From Pseudoxanthobacter soli DSM 19599 (GTDB lineage: Bacteria > Pseudomonadota > Alphaproteobacteria > Rhizobiales > Segnochrobactraceae): DNA of 64,000 nt. The notes under the pieces are model-generated. The model did no database searches, was not told the DNA's origin, and saw only the letters and a list, made by a program, of their open reading frames with translations. Of the stretch, positions 17,051 through 25,316 are shown piece after piece (the stretch's first letter is position 1; each line of letters begins with the position of its first letter). Location: the NCBI GenBank assembly GCA_945898215.1, contig CAMDHY010000006.1:1-64000 (forward strand). Reading direction: 5' to 3'. A program made the position numbers and the translations under genes.

Positions 17051-18514
17051 TCAGGACTTCGAGGGGGTCGGGCCGGCGGGCGCGGCCGGCGCCTCACCGC
17101 CGCCCTCGGTCGCCGTCGCGGCCGCCTTCGGCAGCAGGCGGCCGATGACGGCGCGGTCCGGGTCGAGCCGCTGCGCCGCCGCCTTCACGGCGTCGGCCTG
17201 CACCGCTTCGATGCGGGAGGGCCAGGTCTTGGCATCCTTGACGGTGCCGCCGGTCGTCAGCGCGGTGCCGAAGATGCGGGCGAGCGTCGACTGGCTGTCC
17301 TGGGCGTAGACCGCGTCGGCGACGATGGTGCGCTTGGCGCGCGCCAGTTCCTCGGCGGTGACGCCGTTCTGCGCCACATCGGCGAGGACGGCGAGCAGGC
17401 GGGCCTCCAGCGCCTCGACGGTCTGGCCGTCGCGCGGCACCGCGTAGAGCGTCACCTCGCCGTTGTCGAGATTGGAGCCGTGATAGTAGGCGCCGGCCGA
17501 CACTGCCGGGCCGTCGTCGCGGACGAGTTCGCGGTAGAGCCGGCTGGTCGAGCCGCCGCCGAGCACCTCGGCCAGCACCTCGAGGGCCTCCGCCTCGCCG
17601 GGCTCGCCCGTGGCATAGCTCGGGGCGGTCCAGCCGAGGCGGGTGCTCGCCTGCGCGACGCGCTCGTCGGAGAGCGTCACGACCCGCTGCGCCGGCAGCG
17701 CCTGCACCGTCGGCCGGACGCGCGGGCCGGGCTCGGCGCGTCGGGCAACCTTGCCGTAGGTCTCCTCGGCGAGCGTGCGCACCTCGGCCGCCTCGACGTC
17801 GCCGGCGACGACGAGGACGGCGTTGTTCGGCGTGTAGTAGCGGTCGTAGAAGGCGATGGCGTCGTCGCGGTTGAGCTGCTCGATCTCCGAGCGCCAGCCG
17901 ATCACCGGCACGCCGTAGGGGTGGTTCACCCACAGCGCCGCGTCGAAGGCCTCGCCCAGCTGGGCGGAGGGCTCGGAATCGGTCCGGCTCGAGCGCTCCT
18001 CGAGCACCACCTGGCGCTCCGGCAGCACCTGCTCGTCGGTGAGCACGAGGTTCGCCATCCGGTCGGCCTCGAAGCCCATGACGAGGGGCAGCTGCTCCTT
18101 GGCGATGCGCTGGAAATAGGCCGTGTAGTCGTTGGAGGTGAAGGCGTTCTCCTCGCCGCCGACATCGGCCACCGCCTTCGAGAACGTGCCCTCGGGATGG
18201 GTCTTGGTGCCCTTGAACATCAGGTGCTCGAGGAAGTGGGCGATGCCCGACTTGCCCGGCAGTTCGTCGGCCGAGCCGACCTTGTACCAGACCATGTGGG
18301 TGACGACGGGGGCGCGGCGGTCGGGGATCACCACCACCTGCAGGCCGTTGTCGAGGGTGAAGCTCTCGGCAGCCGGCGCGATCTCGGCGGCGGCGAAGGC
18401 CGGGCCGGTGAAGGCGAGGGAGGGCAGGAAGCCGGGAACCGACAGGCCGGGCACGGCGAACGGCGTCGTCGCCAGGAGGGCAACCGCGGCGAGGCGGCGG
18501 ATCGGATGCGTCAC
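17051..18514 (-). CDS. M16-family zinc metallopeptidase, catalytic
   Basis: A 487-residue exported protease with a signal peptide (AAVALLATTPFAVPGLS...). It carries the inverted zinc motif HFLEH (GIAHFLEHLMFKGT, near residue 80) and the distal glutamate region with NDYTAYF. The GTG at 18514, preceded by GGAGAG, begins just before the signal sequence; longer in-frame starts would translate a repeat and lose it. It probably acts in the periplasm as a heterodimer with the non-catalytic M16 protein downstream. The two genes and the lipoprotein/lspA genes upstream form a string often seen in Rhizobiales. Confidence 0.92.
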   Translation of the reverse strand: MTHPIRRLAAVALLATTPFAVPGLSVPGFLPSLAFTGPAFAAAEIAPAAESFTLDNGLQVVVIPDRRAPVVTHMVWYKVGSADELPGKSGIAHFLEHLMFKGTKTHPEGTFSKAVADVGGEENAFTSNDYTAYFQRIAKEQLPLVMGFEADRMANLVLTDEQVLPERQVVLEERSSRTDSEPSAQLGEAFDAALWVNHPYGVPVIGWRSEIEQLNRDDAIAFYDRYYTPNNAVLVVAGDVEAAEVRTLAEETYGKVARRAEPGPRVRPTVQALPAQRVVTLSDERVAQASTRLGWTAPSYATGEPGEAEALEVLAEVLGGGSTSRLYRELVRDDGPAVSAGAYYHGSNLDNGEVTLYAVPRDGQTVEALEARLLAVLADVAQNGVTAEELARAKRTIVADAVYAQDSQSTLARIFGTALTTGGTVKDAKTWPSRIEAVQADAVKAAAQRLDPDRAVIGRLLPKAAATATEGGGEAPAAPAGPTPSKS

Positions 18515-18671
18515 GGGGCGATCTCTCCACGCGGAAGGGGGCGGGACCGGACGGGCTCGCCGACGCGGCGGCGCGTCACTGCCTCCTTGAGGAACGGTAT
18601 AGGCGCCGGATCGGCGGCGACCACTGAACATTCGGTAATGTTGCCGGAACGGCTCCTCGCGGCCGATCCAT

Positions 18672-18730
18672 TTCGGGCCAAGCGCCCGCGGCTTCGGGCC
18701 AAGCGCCCGCGGCTTCGGGCCAAGCGCCGG
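18672..18730. repeat. 21-bp tandem repeat, about 2.8 copies
   Basis: Unit TTCGGGCCAAGCGCCCGCGGC is repeated at 18672, 18693 and 18714, the third copy incomplete. It lies 158-216 bases upstream of the catalytic M16 gene start, between that gene and the lipoprotein gene. No role is apparent. Confidence 0.85.
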
Positions 18731-18871
18731 CAGCGGCTCACCGGGCAAGGCCGTGGCCCGGGGCAGTCTCGTGTGGCGTCCCTTGGAGCCAACTGGGCCG
18801 CGACCATCCGTCTCGGCGCCCGCGTCCGCCCGGTCCGTCCCGCCGATGATCGCCGTCGTCAGTCGCCGCCG

Positions 18872-19594
18872 TCAGTTGCCGGCGACGCCGGGCATCTGGC
18901 GGTTGGCCATGCGCGGATCGCCGATGCCGTCGGTGATCGGCTTGCCGTCGGTCGGATCGGCGGGCATCGCCGCCGTCGCCGCCGGGGTGCGATACTCCTC
19001 CGGCGGTTCGATGAGGTACTTGCGCGTCGGTGCTTCGCCGATGTCCGGTCCACCGGATTCCGGCGAGTTCACCTTCAGCGTCTGCAACTCGGTCTGCGTC
19101 AGGCGCCGGCCGAGGCGCTGGGTCGATTCCGGCTGCTCCGCCGTGCCGGTCCCGTTCAGCCCGCCGCCGGGGATGCGGCCGGCCTGCACCTCCGCCGTCG
19201 TCAGGCGGTCGCCGGAGTGCATCGCCTCGCGCAGCACCTCGCCGGGGTCCTTCTGACCGGCCGCGCGCGCCGCCGCCTCGATCTCTTCCGGGTCCGTCGG
19301 CCACTCCACGCCGGCCACCGCCGCCGGGCTCGCTTCCGGCGGCCGCAGGTCGGTCGAGGGCGGCACGACGATCGGCGAGCGCGGCGCGTACTGGATCGAA
19401 TTGGACGGCGGATCGACGATGCCGGCGCCGGTGAGCAACCGGTGCATGAGCGGCTGGCCCTCCTGGTTCTGCGCCGCCTGACCGTCGTCGTAATAGTCCT
19501 GCGGACCGCCCACGCAACCGGCCGCGAGGCCGCCGAGAGCGAGAATCGCGAGCGCACGGGTCGTCAGCGCGCGGGTCGTCTTCGTGATCGCCAT
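18872..19594 (-). CDS. DUF3035-like lipoprotein
   Basis: A 240-residue lipoprotein. A signal sequence ends in a lipobox (GGLAAGC), so the mature N-terminal cysteine would be lipidated after LspA cleavage; lspA is the next gene upstream. The mature part is proline-rich and low in hydrophobicity (VDPPSNSIQYAPRSPIVVPPSTDLRPPE), as in the DUF3035 lipoproteins found beside lspA in Rhizobiales. An in-frame GTG 12 bases upstream is an alternative start. Outer-membrane association is inferred; function unknown. Confidence 0.75.
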   Translation of the reverse strand: MAITKTTRALTTRALAILALGGLAAGCVGGPQDYYDDGQAAQNQEGQPLMHRLLTGAGIVDPPSNSIQYAPRSPIVVPPSTDLRPPEASPAAVAGVEWPTDPEEIEAAARAAGQKDPGEVLREAMHSGDRLTTAEVQAGRIPGGGLNGTGTAEQPESTQRLGRRLTQTELQTLKVNSPESGGPDIGEAPTRKYLIEPPEEYRTPAATAAMPADPTDGKPITDGIGDPRMANRQMPGVAGN

Positions 19595-19716
19595 GCCGGA
19601 CTTCACCGTTCCGCTTCGTCCACTGCGGCGCCATCGCGCCGATCGTACCAGCGTCCGAGACGCCGGGATTCGACGGGTTCATCAAGACACGGGTTTTGCG
19701 GCAGCTTTGGGACCGC

Positions 19717-20247
19717 TCAGCCCCGACCGTCCGCCCGCTCGCCCGTCCGTCCGCCGCGCAGCGCCTCGAGCACGATCAGCGCCGCGCCGGCGACGATCGC
19801 CGCATCGGCGACGTTGAACACGTACCACGAGAAGTCTGCCACATGAAAATGAACGAAATCGACCACGGCGCCGTAGGCGACGCGGTCGACGCCGTTGCCG
19901 ACGGCACCACCCACGACGAGCCCGAGGGCGACCGCCGACAGCCGGCTCGTCGTGCGCACCATCCAGGCGGCGAGCGCGATCGTGGCGACGACGGTGACGC
20001 CGACCAGCAGCCAGCGGCCGAGGTCGGAGTCCTGCTGGAACAGCCCGTAGGAGACGCCGCGGTTCCAGACGAGCACGAAGTCGAGCCACGGCGTGATGCG
20101 GATCGGCCCGGTCGCCTCGAGCGCCAGTCCGTCGAGCACCCAGAGCTTGGTCGCGAGATCGACAAAAAACACCAGCACCGCGACGCCGACGCCGACCTTC
20201 AGATGAGGACCGATGCCGCGCCGCAGGGCCCCGTCCGCCGCGCTCAA
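19717..20247 (-). CDS. lspA: Lipoprotein signal peptidase II (LspA)
   Basis: A 176-residue inner-membrane aspartyl peptidase that removes signal peptides from prolipoproteins. Four hydrophobic segments are visible, with the two catalytic aspartate motifs GGAVGNGVDR and VVDFVHFH...FNVADAAI. The start is a TTG that overlaps the TGA of the upstream aminopeptidase gene (TTGA), and it begins the usual short N-terminal tail (SAADGALRRGIGPHLK). The adjacent downstream lipoprotein is a natural substrate. Confidence 0.94.
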   Translation of the reverse strand: MSAADGALRRGIGPHLKVGVGVAVLVFFVDLATKLWVLDGLALEATGPIRITPWLDFVLVWNRGVSYGLFQQDSDLGRWLLVGVTVVATIALAAWMVRTTSRLSAVALGLVVGGAVGNGVDRVAYGAVVDFVHFHVADFSWYVFNVADAAIVAGAALIVLEALRGGRTGERADGRG

Positions 20248-21644
20248 GCCCCCGCCCCGTAGCGGGCCTTGAAGAGGGCGTAGAGCGCGCGCGCCGCATG
20301 GGCCTCGCCGCCCTCCGGCCGGCCGGGCTTCGCCGCCGGCACCCAGGCGAAGACGTCGAGATGGGCCCAGGTCTTCGCCTTCTCGACGAAGCGCGACAGG
20401 AACAGCGCCGCGGTGATCGATCCGGCGAAGGCGCCGCCGGAGATGTGGTTGATGTCGCTGACCTTGGAGTCGAGCATCTTCTCGTAGGGCCGCCACAGCG
20501 GCATCCGCCACAAGGGGTCGCCGACGGCTGTGCCGGCGGCGAGCAGCGCCGCGGCGAAGGAGTCGTCGTCGGTGTAGAGCGGCGGCAGGTCCGGGCCGAG
20601 CGCCACCCGCGCCGCCCCGGTCAGCGTCGCGAAGTCGACGATCACCTCGGGCGCCTCCTCGTCGGCCAGCGCCAGCGCGTCGGCGAGGATGAGGCGGCCC
20701 TCGGCGTCGGTGTTGCCGATCTCCACCGTGATGCCCTTGCGGCTCCGGTAGACGTCGCCCGGCCGGAAGGCGTTGCCGGAAATCGAGTTCTCCACCGCCG
20801 CCACGATGAGCCGCAGCCGCACCGGCAGTTCGGCGTCCATGATCATGTCGGCGAGCGCGATCGCCGCGGCCGCCCCGCCCATGTCCTTTTTCATCAGCAG
20901 CATCGAGGCGTCGGGCTTGATGTTGAGGCCGCCGGTGTCGAAGGCGACGCCCTTGCCGACGAGCGTCACCTTGGGGTGCGCCGGGTCGCCCCAGACAAGG
21001 TCGACGAGCCGCGGCGCCCGGTCGCTCGCCGCCCCGACGGCATGGATCAGCGGAAAGTTGCGGGCGATCAGGTCCTCGCCGACGATCTCGGTGAAGCTGG
21101 CGCCGTGGCGGTCGGCGAGCGAACGCACGGCGTTCGCGATCTCCTCCGGGCCGAGGTCGTTCGCCGGCGTGTTGACGAGGTCGCGGGCGCGGAAGACGGC
21201 ATCGGCGATGCGACCGATCTCGAGTCCGTCCGCGCCCTCCGGCAGCACAAGGCGCGGCGCCGGCTTGCGGCGGTTGCGATAGCGCTCGAAGCGGTAGGAG
21301 CCGAGGGCGAAGGCGAGGGCCGCGGCCGCCGGATCCTCGAAGCCGGAGGCGAGCGTGTAGGTGCCGGCGGGCAGGGCGGTGGCGAGCGTGCCGGCGGCGA
21401 GCGGGTCGACGGCGGGGATGCGCCCGGCGGCCGGGGCCTTGCCGAGGCCGAAGACCGCTGCGACGGGCCGGCCGCTCTCGCCCGGCAGCGCCGCGACGGC
21501 GCCGGTGGTCGCCTCGAAGCCGGTGGCGGCGAGCCAGGCGGCGGCCGCCGGCGGCAGCCGCGCCGCGAGCGCCTCGATCCCGTCCGGGCGCACGGCGTGG
21601 ACGGGAACCGCATCGGCGGTCGGCGGGGCGAAGCAGTCTGGCAT
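20244..21644 (-). CDS. M17 leucyl aminopeptidase family protein
   Basis: A 466-residue cytosolic M17 peptidase that removes N-terminal residues from peptides. The C-terminal catalytic domain has the two-metal motifs VGKGVAFDTGGLNIKP (active-site lysine and aspartate) and NTDAEGRLILADAL (signature with metal-binding D and E), plus the MKKDMGGAAAA segment. The N-terminal domain is weakly conserved, as usual. Its stop overlaps the lspA TTG start. Substrate preference (PepA versus PepB type) cannot be decided. Confidence 0.92.
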   Translation of the reverse strand: MPDCFAPPTADAVPVHAVRPDGIEALAARLPPAAAAWLAATGFEATTGAVAALPGESGRPVAAVFGLGKAPAAGRIPAVDPLAAGTLATALPAGTYTLASGFEDPAAAALAFALGSYRFERYRNRRKPAPRLVLPEGADGLEIGRIADAVFRARDLVNTPANDLGPEEIANAVRSLADRHGASFTEIVGEDLIARNFPLIHAVGAASDRAPRLVDLVWGDPAHPKVTLVGKGVAFDTGGLNIKPDASMLLMKKDMGGAAAAIALADMIMDAELPVRLRLIVAAVENSISGNAFRPGDVYRSRKGITVEIGNTDAEGRLILADALALADEEAPEVIVDFATLTGAARVALGPDLPPLYTDDDSFAAALLAAGTAVGDPLWRMPLWRPYEKMLDSKVSDINHISGGAFAGSITAALFLSRFVEKAKTWAHLDVFAWVPAAKPGRPEGGEAHAARALYALFKARYGAGA

Positions 21645-21775
21645 GGGGCGGGGTTCCGGCGCGGCGGGAAGGGCGTGTCGCGGCGGAAGGTAGAAAGCGG
21701 GCGGCCCGCCGGCAAGCGCCGTCGCGTGTCGTGCGGGGGGAGCGGCTCCCGCAGAGCGGTCGGCCGGGTCGGGCA

Positions 21776-21895
21776 GGGCCCGCGAGAGTGGGCAGTACGC
21801 GCGACCCCGGCCTGCGACAGGGGCCGGCCCGCGATGGCTGGACGTCCCGTCGGCGGAGGGTCGGCTGGGGAAGCAGAGGGCCCGCGAGGGTGGGC
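21776..21895. repeat. Imperfect direct repeat in a gene-free gap
   Basis: GGGCCCGCGAGAGTGGGC (21776-21793) recurs with one mismatch at 21878-21895. It lies in the 301-base stretch 21645-21945 between the M17 peptidase start and the pilin-like gene, where I see no gene; the rest is GC-rich spacer. Confidence 0.6.
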
Positions 21896-21945
21896 GTCGT
21901 CGGGACGGGGGCTCGGCTCAGGCCCGCGCGGGCGCCGGCGATGCC

Positions 21946-22119
21946 TCAGAAGAGATAGCCCAAGAGGTCGATGATCGGGCCGCCGACGGCGACGAGCGCC
22001 ACCACGATGGCGGTCGCGATCAGTCCCGCGACGAGGCCGAACTCGGCCGTCGCGCGCTGGGCGGTCACCGGCTTGACGCGGGCCTGCATGCCCCTGATCC
22101 CTGTCTTGCGCTCGTGCAT
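21946..22119 (-). CDS. Flp/Fap-type pilin-like small protein
   Basis: A 57-residue open frame. The segment TAEFGLVAGLIATAIVVALVAVG closely follows Flp pilin text (A-x-E-Y/F-G-L-x-A-x-L-I), including the glutamate and aromatic residue after the prepilin cleavage region. A basic leader (HERKTGIRGMQARVK) precedes it and GAGG lies upstream of the ATG; an internal ATG at 22089 is an alternative. No tad/cpa assembly genes are nearby, so it is an orphan copy; whether it is assembled into a pilus is unknown. Confidence 0.7.
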   Translation of the reverse strand: MHERKTGIRGMQARVKPVTAQRATAEFGLVAGLIATAIVVALVAVGGPIIDLLGYLF

Positions 22120-22275
22120 TCACGACCTCTGGCGCCGTCGCCGATGATTGCGGTCTGCCCCGGAGCCGTAGAGCATCCTCGCCGCCGCCCCTTGCCAGCG
22201 CGTTAAGGCCGCCGGCCCACCGATACGGCGCGACGACAGGGTTAACGGCGGGTTGCGGGGGCGGGGGCGCACGGC

Positions 22276-22548
22276 GTGGATCCGGACGGAGCAGCGACGA
22301 CCGCCGGAACGGCCTCGGGCCGGCCGGCGATGGCGCTGCTTCCCGGCCTGGATGGCTCGGCACGGCTGTTCGGTCCGTTCTCCGAGTGCGTTGCCGAGAC
22401 CTTCGATCCGCACCCGGTGGGCTACCCGAGCGACGAACTCTTGGGATACGATGAGCTTCTGCCCTTCGTCCGCGACCGCGTGCCAGCGGGCCCATGCCCG
22501 GCGCGTCCTCCGACGTTGCCGCCGCGTCACCTTCCACGCGGTCGATGA
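22276..22548 (+). pseudogene. Truncated alpha/beta-hydrolase remnant
   Basis: From a GTG the frame encodes MALLPGLDGSARLFGPF and YPSDELLGYDELLPFVRDRVP, the first ~65 residues of an alpha/beta-hydrolase family common in proteobacteria (oxyanion region LPGLDGT/S). After about 22490 the similarity ends in a proline/arginine-rich tail and a stop; the nucleophile elbow (GxSxG) and the rest of the fold are absent from all frames downstream. I read it as the 5' remnant of a deleted gene. Confidence 0.65.
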
Positions 22549-22642
22549 CCGCACAGGCTGCTGCAGACCGCTCCCGCTGCAGTTGCAGCGGCCGTCGCGG
22601 CCTGGATCGGTCAGCAGCGCCGGAGTGGCGACTGAGCGCGGC

Positions 22643-23407
22643 CTAGGTGTCGAGTGTGAGAAGGATGCGGCTGTCCGTGATCCAGCCGACCACCGCCTCC
22701 CTTCCGGTGCCGGTGGCCGTCACGAACACGTCCTTGCAGCCCGGCTGCGAGTTCAATGCCGCCTGGGCGTCCCGCAAGCTGCGATCACGGCCGACGTAGC
22801 TGAGCCGCGTGACCTTCTGGCCGAGGTCGGCGCGCAGCAACAGATCGCCGATCGTCGCCGGCCTGGCGGGCGCCGGAGCAGCGCCCGCTCCCGCGGTCGA
22901 CTGGAACTCTGCAAGGGTGGAGGCGTGGACGATGCCCGAGGCGCCGCCGTCGGCGTTCAGGATCGGTAGCCGCGTGACCTTGCCATTCTTGAGCCGTGCC
23001 GAGAGGTCGGAGAGGAGGACGCTCTTCATGTCCTGACCCGGTTTCAGGTCGAAGGTCGTCATCTCGCCGCGCGGGATCATCGCGTCCGTAACCTTCACAC
23101 CATGCAGCTTGTCGCCCGGTGTCAGCCGTTGGATGGTCTGCTGCAGCGACCGCGACGCCGACTCGAAGTTCTCTCGGGAGTAGAAGAAGGCGAGCAGCGT
23201 TCCGGCCCAGGTTCCAACTAGCGTCGTGATGTTAGTGAACACCAACTGCGTATCGATCTTGTCGCCCGAAAGAGCATTGAGCGCGACAATGAGGGGCAGG
23301 AAGAATGAGAAGACGAAGACCAGCAGGGCGAAATTGCGCTGCGCCTGCCCGTGCTCCAGAGCGATGTGAGTCTGTGGGTCGATCGGCTGACTTGACGTTC
23401 CAAGCAT
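22643..23407 (-). CDS. Membrane protein with C-terminal CBS-like region
   Basis: A 254-residue protein of unknown role. Two hydrophobic helices (FALLVFVFSFFLPLIVAL and FTNITTLVGTWAGTLLAFFYS, residues about 27-85) precede a soluble part. That part has two similar halves resembling a CBS pair: VTDAMIPRGEMTTFD...RLPILNADGGASGIVHAS, then ATIGDLLLRADLGQKVTRLSYVG...FVTATGTGREAVVGWITDSRILL. It could be a small-ligand-sensing membrane protein. A run of GGGGG lies before the ATG. The sequence is slightly less GC-rich than its neighbours. Confidence 0.6.
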   Translation of the reverse strand: MLGTSSQPIDPQTHIALEHGQAQRNFALLVFVFSFFLPLIVALNALSGDKIDTQLVFTNITTLVGTWAGTLLAFFYSRENFESASRSLQQTIQRLTPGDKLHGVKVTDAMIPRGEMTTFDLKPGQDMKSVLLSDLSARLKNGKVTRLPILNADGGASGIVHASTLAEFQSTAGAGAAPAPARPATIGDLLLRADLGQKVTRLSYVGRDRSLRDAQAALNSQPGCKDVFVTATGTGREAVVGWITDSRILLTLDT

Positions 23408-23536
23408 GAGAGCCCCCGTCCGGCATTGCACGCGCTTGGTGCAACCAGAGGGAGATTACTGCAATCTGAAAGAGTGATTCACCACTTCAACAACCCGCGA
23501 TGCAGGCAGTTTCGGGGCAGAGCGTCCATGCCCCCT

Positions 23537-25036
23537 TCAAATCGTCTGGTTGTACGCCCCCACCTCCGCATTCTCCCGCAGCAACCCGTCCACCGCCGCG
23601 AACATCGCCCGCATCCGCGCCTCCGACACCGGGCTCTCCACCACCACCACGAGTTCCGGCTTGTTCGACGACGCCCGCACCAGCCCCCAGGTGCCGTCCG
23701 CCGTCGTCACCCGCACGCCGTTGACGGTGACGAGGCTCGTGATCGGCTGGCCGCCGACCGGCGCGCCGGCCGCCTGCAGCGCCTGGAAGCGCGACAGCAC
23801 CCGCTCGACCACCGCGTATTTCACCTCGTCCGCGCAGTGTGGCGACATCGTCGGCGAGCCCCAGGTCTTCGGCAGCGCCCGCTCGAGGTCCGACAGCGAC
23901 TTCTCGGGATTGCGGTCGAGCATGTCGAGGATGGCGATCGCCGAGACGAGGCCGTCGTCGTAGCCGCGCCCGATCGGCGCGTTGAAGAAATAGTGGCCCG
24001 ACTTCTCGAAGCCGGCGAGCGCGCCGGTTTCGTTCACCCGCCGCTTCATGTGCGAGTGGCCGGTCTTCCAGTAGTCCGTCGCGGCGCCGGCCGCCTGCAG
24101 CACCGGGTCGGTGGCGAACAGCCCGGTCGACTTCACGTCGACGACGAAGCGGGCGCCGGGGTGCTCGTGGGCGAGGTCGCGGGCGAGCATGACACCGACC
24201 TTGTCGGCGAAGATCTCCCCACCGGTGTCGTCGACGACGCCGCAGCGGTCGCCGTCGCCGTCGAAGCCGAGGCCGAGGTCGGCGCCCGACGCCAGCACCG
24301 CGTCGCGCATGGCGTGCAGCATTTCGAGGTCTTCGGGGTTCGGGTTGTAGCGCGGGAAGGTGTAGTCGAGCGCGGTGTCGAGCGGCACGACGTCGACGCC
24401 CAGCCGCTCCAGCACCTCCGGTGCGAAGGCACCGGCCGTGCCGTTGCCGCAGGCGCAGACGGCGCGCACCCGCCGCTTGAGCCGCGCCCGGCTCGTCAGG
24501 TCGTCGATGTAGCGGGCGCGAAAACCCTCGACGAAGCGGTAGCCGCCGCCCGCCCGCGGCCGGAAGGCGCCGGTGAGCACGATCTCCTTCAGCCGCCCCA
24601 TCTCGTCGGGCCCGAAGGTGAGTGGCCGGTTCGCCCCCATCTTGACGCCCGTCCAGCCGTTCTCGTTGTGCGAGGCGGTGACCATGGCGACGCACGGCAC
24701 GTCCAGCGCAAACTGCGCGAAATAGGCCATCGGCGTCATCGCGAGGCCGATGTCGTGCACCGTCACGCCGGCCGCCATCAGGCCGTTGACGAGGGCCTGC
24801 TTGATCGAGGCCGAATAGGACCGGTAGTCGTGGGCGGTGACGAGCGCCGGCCGCACGCCGAGCTCGTGGATCAGCGTGCCGAGCCCGAGCCCCAGCGCCT
24901 GCGCCCCCATCAGGTTGAGCTCGGAGCCGAACAGCCAGCGCGCGTCATACTCGCGAAACCCCGTCGGCTTCACCATCGGCTCCGCCTCGAAGGCGTAGGT
25001 GTTCGGCGCAAGGAAGGGCTTCGGCGTCGGAAACAT
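23537..25036 (-). CDS. Phosphomannomutase/phosphoglucomutase (AlgC-like)
   Basis: A 499-residue alpha-D-phosphohexomutase. Motifs: catalytic phosphoserine loop TASHNENGWTGVKMG, metal-binding DGDGDRCGVVD, sugar-binding GEKSG-equivalent FEKSGHYFF, and a C-terminal phosphate-binding RASSNKPELVV. It interconverts hexose 1- and 6-phosphates for polysaccharide or LPS precursors. The ATG at 25036 has GGAG about ten bases upstream; an ATG at 25051 would add five residues. Single-copy context without exopolysaccharide genes gives no clue on specificity. Confidence 0.93.
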   Translation of the reverse strand: MFPTPKPFLAPNTYAFEAEPMVKPTGFREYDARWLFGSELNLMGAQALGLGLGTLIHELGVRPALVTAHDYRSYSASIKQALVNGLMAAGVTVHDIGLAMTPMAYFAQFALDVPCVAMVTASHNENGWTGVKMGANRPLTFGPDEMGRLKEIVLTGAFRPRAGGGYRFVEGFRARYIDDLTSRARLKRRVRAVCACGNGTAGAFAPEVLERLGVDVVPLDTALDYTFPRYNPNPEDLEMLHAMRDAVLASGADLGLGFDGDGDRCGVVDDTGGEIFADKVGVMLARDLAHEHPGARFVVDVKSTGLFATDPVLQAAGAATDYWKTGHSHMKRRVNETGALAGFEKSGHYFFNAPIGRGYDDGLVSAIAILDMLDRNPEKSLSDLERALPKTWGSPTMSPHCADEVKYAVVERVLSRFQALQAAGAPVGGQPITSLVTVNGVRVTTADGTWGLVRASSNKPELVVVVESPVSEARMRAMFAAVDGLLRENAEVGAYNQTI

Positions 25037-25086
25037 GCGGCGGGGCTCCATCAGGCGGAGATCGGTGAGGGCGGGCGGGGCTTCCT

Positions 25087-25303
25087 CCTTCTCCCAGCCT
25101 CGCTGGGAGAAGGTGCCCGAAGGGCGGATGAGGGCGGCGCGCGCAGCGCGCTGAGGGTCCCGGGTGCGAACCAAGGCGGCTCGAGAGGCTCGGATCAAGG
25201 GTCTGCGCGCCCGTCGAGCGGATCGAAGCCACCGCCGCTTCGCTGCCGCGAAGCGCCCTCATCCGCCCTGCGGGCACCTTCTCCCGCGAGGCGCGGGAGA
25301 AGG
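25087..25303. repeat. Inverted pair of REP-like palindromic elements
   Basis: Two ~50-base elements face each other: 25087-25136 (contains the CTCCCAGCCTCGCTGGGAG hairpin, then GGTGCCCGAAGGGCGGATGAGGGCG) and 25254-25303 (CGCCCTCATCCGCCCT..., then a CTCCCGCGAGGCGCGGGAG hairpin). They fill the 280-base gap between the mutase start and the pyk stop. The layout is that of a dispersed intergenic mosaic element; no other gene is visible in the gap. Confidence 0.8.
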
Positions 25304-25316
25304 AGAACCCGCCGCC

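Noticed and set aside
23514-23534. GGGGCA...TGCCCC hairpin next to the phosphomutase stop as a terminator
   Set aside because: Only a 6-bp stem with a nine-base loop and no T-run; too weak to call.
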